In this document: positions 20,946 to 31,355 of the stretch, piece by piece
Layout of the letters: every line of letters begins with the position of its first letter
Numbering within the stretch: the stretch's first letter is position 1
Assembly: GCA_946894095.1 (NCBI GenBank)
Contig: OX335641.1
Coordinates: 8,946,501-9,010,500, forward strand
Length of the DNA: 64,000 bases
Source: Incurvaria masculella
Taxonomy: Eukaryota; Arthropoda; Insecta; Lepidoptera; Incurvariidae
Reading direction: 5' to 3'
Notes under the pieces: generated by a model
What the model was told of the DNA's origin: nothing
Databases searched by the model: none
The model's input: only the letters and a program-made list of their open reading frames with translations
Program-made: the position numbers and the translations under genes

Positions 20946-22230
20946 CATCAAACCCTCCTTAGTATGTCGAAGTGTCAATGTCCTTGTAGTGTACACACAT
21001 ATTACTATTCGACGTTAGATAAATGAAGATGGACTTGAATGCTGATTACTAATGTTACAATCTTAAGAAAATATTTAACAAAAAAAATCGTATGTTAGAA
21101 GACTAAAGTTGCTGCTTTCCTTGTGTAGTAGAGAAGTCGAATTTATTCTAGTTCTACCATGAACCAGCGTGTTGTACAAGACGTCGAGTGAATGAAGTGT
21201 GATCAACAACATTGACTTCATTTCCCGTCTTTTCTGAACATTGTTTGTGTTATGATGTATTTATTAAAATTTTCATTTCTTTCAAATCTTTAGTCCCTCA
21301 TATTTTTATAACGTGTAATAAAAGTCAAATTCGGGTAACTTTAAGCTAGAGTATTTTTTGGGAATATAAATGCAAGCTATATTTATCCAAATATAATTAC
21401 ACCTTTGCTGAAATATCCACTTTTCATATTTTGGAATATGCAATTTTGATCTAGTTGCATTCATAAAAAAATCATGACAAATGAGTACTATAATCTTACC
21501 TTTATAGAGCAAGTAGTTGTATTGATGGGCGCAAACGCAAACGTATCCACTCTCTTAAAACTGACAGTAGTTTCATTAAAATATCAGACACTATAACCTC
21601 TTGCATATTCCCTCCATCACTGACACTGGACTATTTGCTCACAAAAAAAGACCGGTTGGATGAGTTCGCGTCATAGGTTTCTCACTGGGGTAATCGCTGA
21701 GCCCAATTGTGTTTCCAATATGAGCGTAATGTTTACTTGTCTCGGAGTGCTCGCATTTTCACGTAGGTTTTCGTTGGTGTTTCCAAGACAACTGACGTGA
21801 TGTTGGCCGCAGGTCGCCGAATGCGCAATGCGGACTTCGTATCGATGCGGAGTAAGCACGCAGTTGTTCAAGAAATAGTGAAAGATTTGTCTTCTTCTTG
21901 AAAATTCATTTAATGTTATTTAGTGCGGAGTGCACAACCGCTGCTTATAAATAAACATAGTAGACTTTGCGCGCTGTGCTTACATTCTAAGCCTAAGGAA
22001 ATGAATCACCAAATACAAACATGACTTCTTGTGAAACTTTAACAGTCGACTTATAGCTTCTTTAATATTTACATTACTATTTACATTATAAATTACAATC
22101 GGTAATTTATTTTAAACCAGCGATCGTGCAATCCGCACTTCGAAAATTATGTACCAGAAACAAAAATTCGAAACAGTCTAATGATAAAGTTTAAATAAAA
22201 ACATTAGTCTGATAATGGCGAGCATCACAC
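20946..22230. other. Intergenic stretch upstream of the TipE-family pair
   Basis: I see no coding region. Short ORFs near 21306-21512 and 21671-21871 have no features. It could hold regulatory sequence for the gene below it. Confidence 0.35.
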
Positions 22231-22289
22231 CACTTACACCACATTCCTAACATTACTTGAGAAGATGTATACGCCGCACAAGTTTCGCT

Positions 22290-22460
22290 TTCTGCCACTA
22301 GATGACGCAAGCGCTGGTATTAGCGCTGTTGTACGAGGGTCAAATATTGTATCTACTTGCCGCTATGTGGCGCTCCGCAGTGGCGCTCCATAACCAGATA
22401 TCAACAACATAAGAGACTCGCACAAGTGCGCCAACATCACTGGCGCCACCTAGCAGGAAA
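22290..22460. promoter_or_regulatory. Cluster of CTCF-like TGGCGC motifs
   Basis: Within 170 bp there are CCACTAGATGACGC (22294-22307), TGGCGCTCC twice near 22366-22390, and TGGCGCCACCTAGCAGG (22441-22457). These resemble the conserved CTCF consensus. Single similar sites also occur near 37043 and 56988. Insulator function is speculation from the motif. Confidence 0.25.
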
Positions 22461-22469
22461 AATTGAAAC

Positions 22470-24080
22470 TTTTAGTCGGAATCTGCTCAATACATTTACT
22501 ATAACTAAATAGTTTCTGGAGTGCCTCCTGAAATAAATAAATAAGGAGGGGGGACCGACAGTTTTACGTGGAATCCGAATACGACCAGCCTCAACGGTTG
22601 AACGACACCCCCACGAACGTCGAGCTTAGTGTTGCTTAACCTGAAAATCTAAACCCAATGCCCCGTGCCACTGGCCTTTGATGCTGACAAGAAATATCTC
22701 ATAGTACATATTAACGTAGGCTTTGGCAAACAATTATTTTCATATATAAATTGTAACTTTGATCAAATCACTGGTAGGCAAATTTATCCTTTCAATGAAC
22801 ATGATATTACTTATTAGCTTTTATCAATGAAATTGACAAATCTCAATACGTAAAACTTTACCTCAAATATCTGGCCTTTGTTTTGGAATTCCAAATTAAA
22901 TTTTATTTCAAGTTCAAGCTGCTTTCGCTTAAGCTCTGATTTTTTTCTGTTCTGACACCGCCTCCAAAAATAACATAAAATACAATATTTTTTTTACTTT
23001 TTAGCGCATATTAATTTGTTTAGAAATTTTTTTGAAGTCATTTTTTTTTTGTTAAAATTTTTGTTTATTTTTTATTTTTAGTGAATCTGAAGTACACTAA
23101 TTAATTTGTCTAAATATGGGTAGACCTACTTAACGTGCTACTCGTATGAGTTCATTTGTCGCGCACATACTTAATGCAATACTTATATAGTTGTCTCATG
23201 GATACCATTGTCTGAAATAAACCAAATTAAAATGAGACTACACGAAAAGTACCAGCTTTCAAATAAAAAAATAATTATCAAAATCGGTCCACCCAGTCAA
23301 AAGTTCTGAGGTAACAAACTTAAATAAAGTCGAACTGAGAACCTCCTCCTTTTTTGACGTCGGTTAAAAATAAATAATTATCAATACGTTTTAAAAACAT
23401 TATAGTTTTGTAATAGAAGTAAACCTTTTGATTTTCCTAAATAAAATAGATATTTCTTGAAGTCATATTATTTCTCTGCCCCAACTAGCTATTTAAGTCC
23501 TCAAGAAATAATCGCAATTTTTTTTTTATAAAATAAGAACTGGAATTTCCAGAGTTTTGACCTGCGTCGAGCCTTGCATTGAATTTACATATTTATTGAT
23601 ATCGTCGCGGTCGGTCCTTGCCTGGGTTCAGGGCTAGTGCAAGCTTCTTACTTATTGTGTCGTGCAAGGTCAGACGAAGCCAATTACAAACGTTATGATA
23701 ACTAAGTAGAGGGCCACATTTGAAAGTCCCGGAAGTAATGTCAGACACCATTTTGATGTCACCAGTTCAAATCTATTTTTATGATAGCTCTAGTTAAAAT
23801 GTACACAGCAAATATAGAAAACTGATATTATTTTAAAACCTTAATTCAATGTTTACATAGGTAGCAAGCATTCCGTATTATAAAAAATATGTGTTGACCT
23901 TTAAAATGCTGTGGGTTCTATTGTTTATTCTGAGGTATGGCCAGGATGCATTTTCAGTAATTAATGCATAAGAAAATTCATTTCTTTTGTCCAATTATAA
24001 ATTTGGTAAAATAACTATGCTTGTCAATTTTATCAAACATTCTAAATATCCATAAATTATGCATTGTTTTTATATTTATT
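22470..24080. other. Intergenic DNA with one dispersed repeat
   Basis: No gene. At about 23330-23370 the sequence ACTGAGAACCTCCTCC...ACGTCGGTT is the inverse of a repeat seen at 2435-2510, a common lepidopteran element type. The rest is AT-rich, with poly-T runs. Confidence 0.4.
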
Positions 24081-24082
24081 CA

Positions 24083-24165
24083 ATATGGCAGCTGGTAGCT
24101 AAGGGTGAGTGACCTTCTCTTTCGAGAGGTCATGGATTCGATCCCTACGGGACCATTACTTATGC
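24083..24165 (+). repeat. tRNA-like SINE head
   Basis: GTAGCTAAGGGTG resembles a pol III A box. The stem GACCT...AGGTC resembles an anticodon stem, and GGATTCGATCCC resembles a B box. No complete tRNA cloverleaf closes, so this is a tRNA-derived repeat rather than a tRNA gene. Confidence 0.5.
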
Positions 24166-24524
24166 TAGGTAGCACTTTAGGTGTTACTCGTTATTCGTTA
24201 ATTTCTCAGATGTACTTGGGTATATGTCATTTGAATATCGATTGAATGGATGAATAACGATGAAAATAAATCCAAATGGAGCAATATTAGTTATGAATAT
24301 TGACAATTGCTATGCTCGTTTATTCCGTTTTTTATGCTTTACAATATTAACACAACAAATCTATATTTTTTTATCGAGCAGTCTGTATGTATACCGAATA
24401 GGAAAATATTTAGTATTGTGCCAATATACCTAACATGATATATATAATAAATACATTCGAACTTGATATGTTAAGTATATACGAATAATACTGGTAAAAT
24501 CACGAAATGCACTTAAATTTCGTT

Positions 24525-24735
24525 TCGAATGCGTACAGTTCCATGGTTCGGAATCCTTGTCAAACCGAATCCAAAGGTCGCAGGTTCGAATCCTGCTTCC
24601 GACGGTTGTCACGAACAAAAACTTTTCAGATTATTTTAATTTTTTTAATTTAAGCGACAAAAAATATGTCGCTTAAATTCAAAATCTATGAGAAAACGGT
24701 AATGTCGTATCCATTAAATACATAAAATTATGTAG
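24525..24735 (+). repeat. tRNA-derived SINE
   Basis: The head has a perfect tRNA T-arm: GCAGG, loop TTCGAAT, CCTGC (24578-24594), including the B box GGTTCGAATCC. The acceptor-like TTCCGAC follows. The A-box half is degraded. The body contains ACTTTTCAGATTATTTTAA and ends near TATCCATTAAATACATAAAAT. Body fragments recur at 14030-14190, 26010-26165 and 34265-34385. The minus-strand ORF over the head is only the antisense of the tRNA-like part. Confidence 0.65.
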
Positions 24736-24740
24736 ATCCC

Positions 24741-24850
24741 CTTACCCTGCTAGGTATTATGGTTAAGCCCTCCCTAGTTGGTATCATCGCATTGGTTGGA
24801 AAGTTGGTCAAAACGGCAACTAAAAAATGTCCGTAAAGGTAAGGTTCAGA
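24741..24850 (+). repeat. Dispersed repeat (GGTTAAGCC...ATCGCATTG family)
   Basis: The pattern GGTTAAGCCC, TTGGTATCATCGCATTG, AAGTTGGTC, GGCAA recurs at 26640-26715, 35461-35535, 35690-35768 (inverted), 41850-41950 (inverted), 42475-42545 and 58750-58860. It is non-coding. In several copies GTTCCATGGTT lies 50-200 bp ahead. Confidence 0.65.
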
Positions 24851-26000
24851 TAATGCGGTGTATTGGCATTTATCCTTTATCCATGCCCATTTACATACAA
24901 AAATACTTGGTTCGGAATCAATATCCTTTGACTTAAATAATTCCCTGAAATATTATAGTACTACTAATATCTGACTTATTTCATGGGCACAATAGAAGCG
25001 AATCAAACCTTACCGCACGTGTAAATCACCCGATCAAAGCGGTTTCGGTTAGCAGGACATTGATCAATTCTGGTTCCAGCGCTATCCAGTTCTATCAACT
25101 GCGACCTTAATTCAACATTCACAGGAAGTATTTTGTTACCTTACTAGAAATTATGCGTAAGTTATTGACATTTTTGTACATTGTGAATGTATAAATTACG
25201 ATTACATAAAAAATATTTCGGACTTTGACTAACATCGGGCTTTACCCGTAACATATACATTAATTAAGGCCTACGCGATTCGACGCAACGTCTATCGACG
25301 GTAGCCGTTACACCCTATAGAATGCCACAACGTCGAAGAGGTTAGAGGGTATTTGAGTCCCGATGTGTCGCATCGTAAAGTTATCTACACACACACAAAG
25401 TAATCATTTCGCATATATACAATCGCGCACTGTGCTGTGACATTACGTCGCAGGATGTGCGCCATAGATATATTAAGAAGACTTGATAACACTGGAGGGT
25501 TACCATTGTAAATTAACTCGCCGTGTAAATAAGCAAGTGAGTGAATAAATCCGACGTTTAGTTGCATTTCGTACCATGTTAAGTAATAACATTTTAATTA
25601 ATTTGGCCTCATAGCGCGTCGCTTGGCATTAAGCACGATAAGACATGCAACTAAACGTCAGATTTATTCCTATCTTTGCCTGTTCGCCCAATCAGTTTTT
25701 TTTCCCATGGTAACCCCTTTACGTCGAGGGACGGATGTTTTTGCGGGATGCAACAGATTTCACTGAAACTGTATCTATCAACCTAGAAGTTTCAATACCG
25801 GATGTGTCAATACGGAGCTACGAAATCAAAACAAGTATGCCGGGTGATTTAACAGTTAGCCTAACTACTCCTCAACAAGCTCTTTATGAGTCGGGCTGGG
25901 CTGACATAATTTGTGCCTACGGATAACGGGTACAGTTTGGCTATCTGTCATTGATATCTCGTGGATCCCTTGGAGGTCGTGCCAGTGTTAAATCCATTGA
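24850..26000. other. Intergenic stretch with no supported gene
   Basis: Open frames exist near 25013-25140 (minus, ending at a GTAAGG donor) and 25735-25926 (plus), but neither has a recognisable product or a coherent set of splice sites. Confidence 0.35.
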
Positions 26001-26009
26001 ATGTATAGC

Positions 26010-26165
26010 TTTGAATGTCACATTAATTTGAGTTTCAGCGACCTCTACATACATTTGAACATTAAAATTAGATTTTGAAAATAATCTTCTAAATTGAAAG
26101 TAATCGAATTAACTCAAATTAATCACATAACGGTCATTCAGTTTCGATTAAATACATACAATTAT
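26010..26165 (-). repeat. Inverted SINE-tail fragment
   Basis: The reverse complement of the SINE body seen at 14030-14190 (TCAGCGACCTCTACATACATT, then ACATAACGGTCATTC). Confidence 0.55.
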
Positions 26166-26439
26166 TAAATGTCACCGCCTGAACTCGCGACAAAATTTTG
26201 AAAGATTATAGCCATCCGTCAGTTGTTTAAAAAATATATTTTATGGTGCGTGTAGGATCGAATGCGTATAAATCATAAAAAAAAAATCATCAATTTATCA
26301 ATTCAATTCAATTTCTAGCACCACGGATACTATCATTGAAGAGAAAAGATTCATTTTTATCTATCGGTATTATTCATTCGTGAATAAACATTAATTAAAT
26401 TAAAAAAGCTGTAATAATAACAAATCTACATATTAGTAG

Positions 26440-26515
26440 ATTGCAAAACTGGACTTGAACCAGCAAGCAAACGTTTCCCAGGCAGTGCGTCTACCAATTT
26501 CACATATTCGCAGTA
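26440..26515 (-). pseudogene. tRNA-Leu-like sequence
   Basis: The minus strand reads GTGAAATTGGTAGACGCA (D-arm region). It has an intact T-arm, GCTGG, loop TTCAAGT, CCAGT, and weakly pairing acceptor ends (GCGAA/TTTTGC). The D-arm string is typical of bacterial and plastid tRNA-Leu rather than of insect nuclear tRNA-Leu. A sister sequence lies at 63595-63660. The anticodon stem is not convincing, so I call it a tRNA-like pseudogene or SINE head. Confidence 0.5.
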
Positions 26516-26639
26516 CCATAACTGAGAATGTTCCGGAGGTCACTTTGCCCGTAATCAATGCCTTTTATTTAGATATTATTTAAGATAATACTAAGGGGTT
26601 CGTCGTCGGGCTTATGACCGTATGGCTGGATTCCTCATT

Positions 26640-26715
26640 TATTTGGCGGTAGGGTTACATCCGCCTGAGTTGGTACAATCGCATTGAATGAACCATGGTC
26701 AAAGCAACAAGCAAA
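26640..26715 (+). repeat. Dispersed repeat (ATCGCATTG family)
   Basis: GGTAGGGTTACATCCGCCTG, TTGGTACAATCGCATTGAATG and ATGGTCAAAGC match the family listed at 24741-24850. Confidence 0.6.
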
Positions 26716-27149
26716 ATTATCTACCTAGTTTAATAGAGCCGTGCTTTATAAATAAATTAAGTTTATAAATAAGGTCTTGGCATGGTTCTCATGTGGCTTA
26801 GGTCCACGGAGGAGGGAGGTATCATCCACGTTGGCCTAATATCATGACAGTAGGTAGGTGTAGTATTAGCCCATCTATGACCAGTTGCATAAACTAAACA
26901 AAGATATTTAATTTTTTTAAGAAATTTGACTAAAAAGCTATTATATTTCAACATTATCGCTCAGAAGGTTTTGTGAGACGAGCTGAAGGTCAATTCTTGT
27001 GCTATTATTTTAAATACGAAATACATACTTCTGAATCCTCACTGCATCAGTAAATAATGTTTGACCTATTATTATATTGCAATAACAGACGATGCAAAAT
27101 TTTTCGTTAGCGCTCAAATCGGAAACACATGGAAATGTTATATTGTGTG

Positions 27150-27290
27150 CCGCTTATTCCGTGTTGCGCTGCAATCGATTACTAGAATACCAAAGTAGTG
27201 TCAAAGTTAATTCCTCTCCTAAGAACACTCCGGATTCATCAACTCGGAATTCCCAGAATTGGCCTGCAGCTGGTGTTAGTGTACGCTGAA
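27150..27290 (+). repeat. Dispersed repeat shared with 9240-9375
   Basis: Partner of the 9.2 kb copy; shares CGATTACTAGAATAC and TCATCAACTCGGAATTCCCA. Confidence 0.65.
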
Positions 27291-27561
27291 AGAGGTGCAA
27301 TAAATTGTGTCTGACACCAACGCAAATTGCAGGCCGTTGCTCCTGGCCACGCTTCACTAGATTGCCAGAGATCTAGAGTAATTGTGAATATCATATAAAT
27401 GTCTCTACTTACTTATTTATAAAATAACTCCTAATTTTATTTTATCGTCTTGAAATTTGCTTGATGGTTCTTGGAGCTTCGTAGAATTGTCGGGATAGAT
27501 GTTGGCCGGTCTCCTCCACTCGCAAACGGCTGCGCAGAACCCAAACTATATCGAATCTGGG

Positions 27562-27678
27562 CGTGTATTCTTGGCATTCAGTCATTGCGGATTCAGTAGA
27601 GTTAACAGTAATGTCAAAGTAAATTATTCTTCTGTTAACTCTACTGAATCCGCAATGACTGAATGCCAAGAATACACG
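27562..27678. repeat. Perfect 47-bp inverted repeat with 23-bp spacer
   Basis: The arms 27562-27608 and 27632-27678 are exact reverse complements (outer CGTGTATTCTTGGCATTC, inner AGAGTTAACAG). A weaker continuation (GGCTGC(G/A)CAGA) extends outside with a small length difference. It would give a long hairpin RNA or cruciform. No ORF or transposase explains it. It is probably a foldback element. Confidence 0.85.
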
Positions 27679-28764
27679 TCCTGGTCTCTGTGCAGCCGCA
27701 GGCTCTTTTACGGGTAGGACGACAACCGTGCCAGGTTCTACGTCAAAACAGACAAACCGAACGCTTCCAACAAGTTTTTTTTTGTGGTCAGTTTTTGTCT
27801 TTCTATCCGTCCCGCATTTTTTCTCAAAAAGGAACTTCAGACTTTGGAATAAAAATAGGGATACCGCTATTTAATATGTTAGTCTTAAACAAATACTATT
27901 AGGGTAGAAATTAAAGCAGGCAAAATTAAATTCCCAACAGACACGTATAATAGTCTTCCAAAAATATATTGATAAAGAACTATATTATTTAAATACACAT
28001 TTAAAGGTGAGTACGAGAACTATAAGTACATGACATTTTCGGGTTTATGGTTCAACTAAATTAGATATGAACTTTCATTTAGAATGTGGATTTTTTCAGG
28101 CCACCTGAGCTTATGCCGTCCTTAAATAGCTTAGATAGCGTTCACATGCTTTTTGGTATGGTATATTCTGGATATGATTTTTTTATGCAATAGTCTATAC
28201 GTCAGGCTTACAGATTAACATTTGTACTGGTAAAATTTAAGTTGATCTACAACCGCAATTTCCTATTCAACTGACTTTTAAGATAATGCATGGCGCATAG
28301 TTTCAAATCATCTTTCTACATAATGTGCCCGTTAACTCAAAATAATTTAATAGATAGTCAAGAAGTGGCTTATATAAACAAGGTATAAAAGGAATCAGTG
28401 ATGTTTTGGCCTGAGAAGTGTACTTAGTATTCAAATTGGAATAGTTATTCGAGGCGTGGACAACGTTACTTAAAACGATTATATTTATTTATTTTTCTTA
28501 TTGTATTTCGCCATTCAACGCGGAGTCACCACTTTTGTGGAATAAATGAATGGTTTTTATAATGGAATCTTACAAATTTTCACGAAACAGAAGGTAGGTT
28601 CGAGACGGGCCAACTTTCACACGAATTCATCGGTTAGCTAAGGCGATAATGGAATCACTTGGTTTGAACCGCGACAATTTATCACTTAGTCCAGCCGGGA
28701 TAATGCACTGAACTCTGGACGACGTAGGCCGCTGTGTACACGTTTGAAGATCTTTGTGATGACG

Positions 28765-28840
28765 ACCGGTTTGTGAACGCGGGCATATGTGCCCGCGCGG
28801 GTTTCTCCCTTTTCGTCGCGGGGGCATATGTGCCCGCATC
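28765..28840. repeat. Two copies of a GGGCATATGTGCCC hairpin motif
   Basis: GCGGGCATATGTGCCCGC at about 28769-28788 and GGGGGCATATGTGCCCGC near 28820 can each form a six-pair GC stem. They are about 48 bp apart. Role unknown. Confidence 0.5.
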
Positions 28841-28877
28841 GATTTGAAGATTTAAACGAAAGAAGGTAAAATAAAAA

Positions 28878-29145
28878 AAAATGGGAGTCGGACTCGAACA
28901 CGAAGGGTTCCGTACAAGTACAGGTGTACAAGATTTTACATAAAACAATTCGATTTTTGTATAAGGCCCCCCTTAATTTTTATTTATTTTTGTTTTACCT
29001 ATTTGTTGTTATAACGGCAAAAGAAATACACCTTCTGTGAAAATTTCAGCTGCCTAACTATTACGGTTAATGAGATACAGACGGACGGACGGCGGAGGCT
29101 TTGTAATAGGGTTACGTTGGCACCCTTTGGGTACGGGACCCTAAA
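28878..29145 (+). repeat. GGGTTCCGTACCC-family repeat, copy 3 (uninterrupted)
   Basis: It runs from GGGAGTCGGACTCGAACACG through GGTTCCGTAC, TTGTTGTTATAACGGCAAAA and GACGGACGGACGG to CCCTTTGGGTACGGGACCCT. It is the reference for the interrupted copies at 10941-13033 and 34503-35275. Confidence 0.85.
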
Positions 29146-29738
29146 AGATTATATTTATTTAGTTTCCCATTTCGCGTAATTTCGACATGATAACCGATAC
29201 CAAATAATGATTAAATCAAATAAAAATCAAGCTATGCCTGTTATGAAAACGTCAACAAGAAATATGTGCGGTCTACGATAGGTTCACTGACTGCTAACAA
29301 ATCTTCCTATTTTTAATATATTTTTTTGTATCTTTAAAATATTACATAGCTTCATACTACAACGCGAATGTTTTACAGTGAAGGAAAACATCGCTAGAAA
29401 ACCCACCACTTCAGTGGTGTAACGCTTCTTGCACATAGCTAAATGACCATTATGTACGTTTACTTAAAAATATAATTGGGCGAAACGAGGTTGACATTAC
29501 TCAAACAATGGATATCCTGAGACCGAATATCGATGCTCGAGATACATTTTATTCAAAAAGGTTTGTATTTATTGTATCATGTATTTTTTTTTTTCAAAAT
29601 GATTGATGTAGTGTGAACGGTACCTAATATGTACCTAGCGAGGAGTAGCAGCGGTCAAGCGTGCTGCGGATCTTTCTAGACCCGAGTACGCACCTCGCCA
29701 GGGAGGTGAAACCGGTGGTTTATATTTTGATTTGTTAC
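29146..29738. other. Intergenic stretch with no supported gene
   Basis: AT-rich. A GC-richer patch at 29638-29725 has no supported coding frame. Confidence 0.35.
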
Positions 29739-30163
29739 TTAAGGTGGCCCATCCCGCTCATCTCCCCATACAAAAGGGGAATGAAGATCACGCCCATATT
29801 TCTTGTCAGAGATCCAAAATTTTGCTCAAAATAGCTTTATCTGTCTTTTTAGATGTCTGATGACCATTGGCATTGTAAAATTGTGTTTGGTTTCTACGTT
29901 ATAAGGTCCGAAAGTTCGAATTTTTCGCGCGTTTTATACAAAACATTTGGAGGTGGATTACGCTATGTCGTTTTGTAATTAAAATTTTCATAAATCTTAC
30001 CAAATGATACACTATGCACATTGTCTTTTTTGTGGACATGTTGCATCTTCCTCATCAAGGAGCCTGTCTTATTCTTTGAAACAGAGGAGATCCCAGAGCG
30101 CAACAACACGGTTTTGTACCGTGCCCGCGAATGAGTTGGTCCCGCCGGGTTGGGCCGCCTTAA
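29739..30163 (-). mobile_element. TTAA-flanked MITE, copy A (internally deleted)
   Basis: Bounded by TTAA on both sides with termini GGTGGCCCATCCCGCTCATC and, inverted, GGCGGCCCAACCCGG. It is the reverse orientation of copies B (34590-35138) and C (39866-40408), and about 120 bp shorter through an internal deletion. TTAA target use suggests piggyBac-type mobilisation; no transposase is present. Confidence 0.75.
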
Positions 30164-30419
30164 GAGTTTTTTGAGCAACCTTTTTTTTGTATTATTAACC
30201 GAGGAAATATTAAATAGTAACTAAACATGTCCCAAATAAACGAGACTGGCTTCGACAGCTTTTAAACTCTGTTATGAAAACAGAGGTCCTGTTTGTTAGG
30301 TTTTTACGCCGTTAACCTCTCGCAATGGCCTTAGAATCAACCTCATTTGAAAAATTGGACAGGATGGATGAATAAAGATTAAAATAGTCATTAATTCATT
30401 AAAACAATGCCTAATAAAT

Positions 30420-30597
30420 AAAAGACCAGCGTAAAATCAGCGCTGTAGTTCACTCATCAAGAGGGACCTGCAGCACAAAATGCTGAGCTGGCTCCTTTTT
30501 TTTCTCCACAAATGTGTATTTTGAATTTTGTAAGTGTTCTAAATTGTGTTGAGAAAAAATAAACGTATTTTCTTTCTTTCTTTCTTTCTTTCTAATT
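30420..30597 (+). mobile_element. LINE 3' end with (TTTC)n tail
   Basis: A short 3'-UTR-like segment (GGGACCTGCAGCACAAAATG, GCTGAGCTGGCTCC) ends with AATAAACG and a (TTTC)n run at about 30571-30593. This is the typical end of a heavily 5'-truncated non-LTR element. No coding part remains. Confidence 0.5.
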
Positions 30598-30599
30598 CA

Positions 30600-31250
30600 C
30601 AATTCGTTCAAATTACTTTTTCGCTACCTAAGACTACTCTTTGCTTATTGGGTTGTGGCCAGAGGTGGCCGCATTCAATGAAAGTTTGACTTTTGCTACA
30701 GTATTTTTTCGGATTTATCTATGATGATGTTTTCATACGATTTTTCGCCCAGTTCATTGTTATCGGCTAAGTCCGATCGGAAATGCAGTAAAAAGGATTC
30801 AGTTCTTTTTCACGTTATTTTAAATATTTCCATCACGATATTTCAAATATTTCGATATCATAGTTACTGCAGTGACTTCTGTTGCATCTCGTTTATGATA
30901 TTAATATCAAATATAATTGTGGATTCTGATATTAACCGTAATACTATAATACCGATACTCGAGGAAGGTAAGGCAAGATAATATGTAAAAAGACTATGAA
31001 CACAATTATTGTGTAGTGAAAGAAGAAATTTGCATAAAATAATATGAAGGAGTTATATAACCAGTTAGTTTCAACATAAAAATAGAGGGTAAACTAGTAT
31101 CAATTTACTAAATATAATGACATAGTTGAGACCAATATTTTTTTTTTAACCAATTTACTTAAAGGACAAAATGTTGCAAACCACTGTCGACAATATGTTA
31201 GTCTCACACAATTATATTTTTATTCCGATCCGAATCTCAAACCGCCAGGA
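30600..31250. other. Intergenic DNA upstream of the OBP gene
   Basis: An 86-codon ORF at 30721-30981 has no recognisable feature. The promoter of the OBP gene starts at 31255. Confidence 0.35.
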
Positions 31251-31254
31251 TGAG

Positions 31255-31290
31255 TATAAATAGAGGTTCAGGTCAGGATATCAAGTCAGT
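31255..31290 (+). promoter_or_regulatory. TATA box and TCAGT initiator of the OBP gene
   Basis: TATAAATA at 31255-31262 and the arthropod initiator TCAGT at 31286-31290 are about 31 bp apart, the usual spacing for focused transcription. The predicted start near 31287 gives a leader of about 70 nt to the ATG at 31356. Confidence 0.75.
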
Positions 31291-31355
31291 CTGGAGGCGA
31301 GTATCCTACGACACACTTCATTGTAGTTCCTCAGGACAATCCTCACGTATTCAAT

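Noticed and set aside
24430..24618. Minus-strand ORF with GSRIRTCDLWI
   Set aside because: It is the antisense of the tRNA-derived SINE head, a common annotation artefact.
25013..25140. Minus-strand open segment ending TCG/GTAAGG with the peptide RIDQCPANRNRFDRVIYTC
   Set aside because: No convincing acceptor, and its end phase does not fit the neighbouring candidate exons. It may be repeat-derived.
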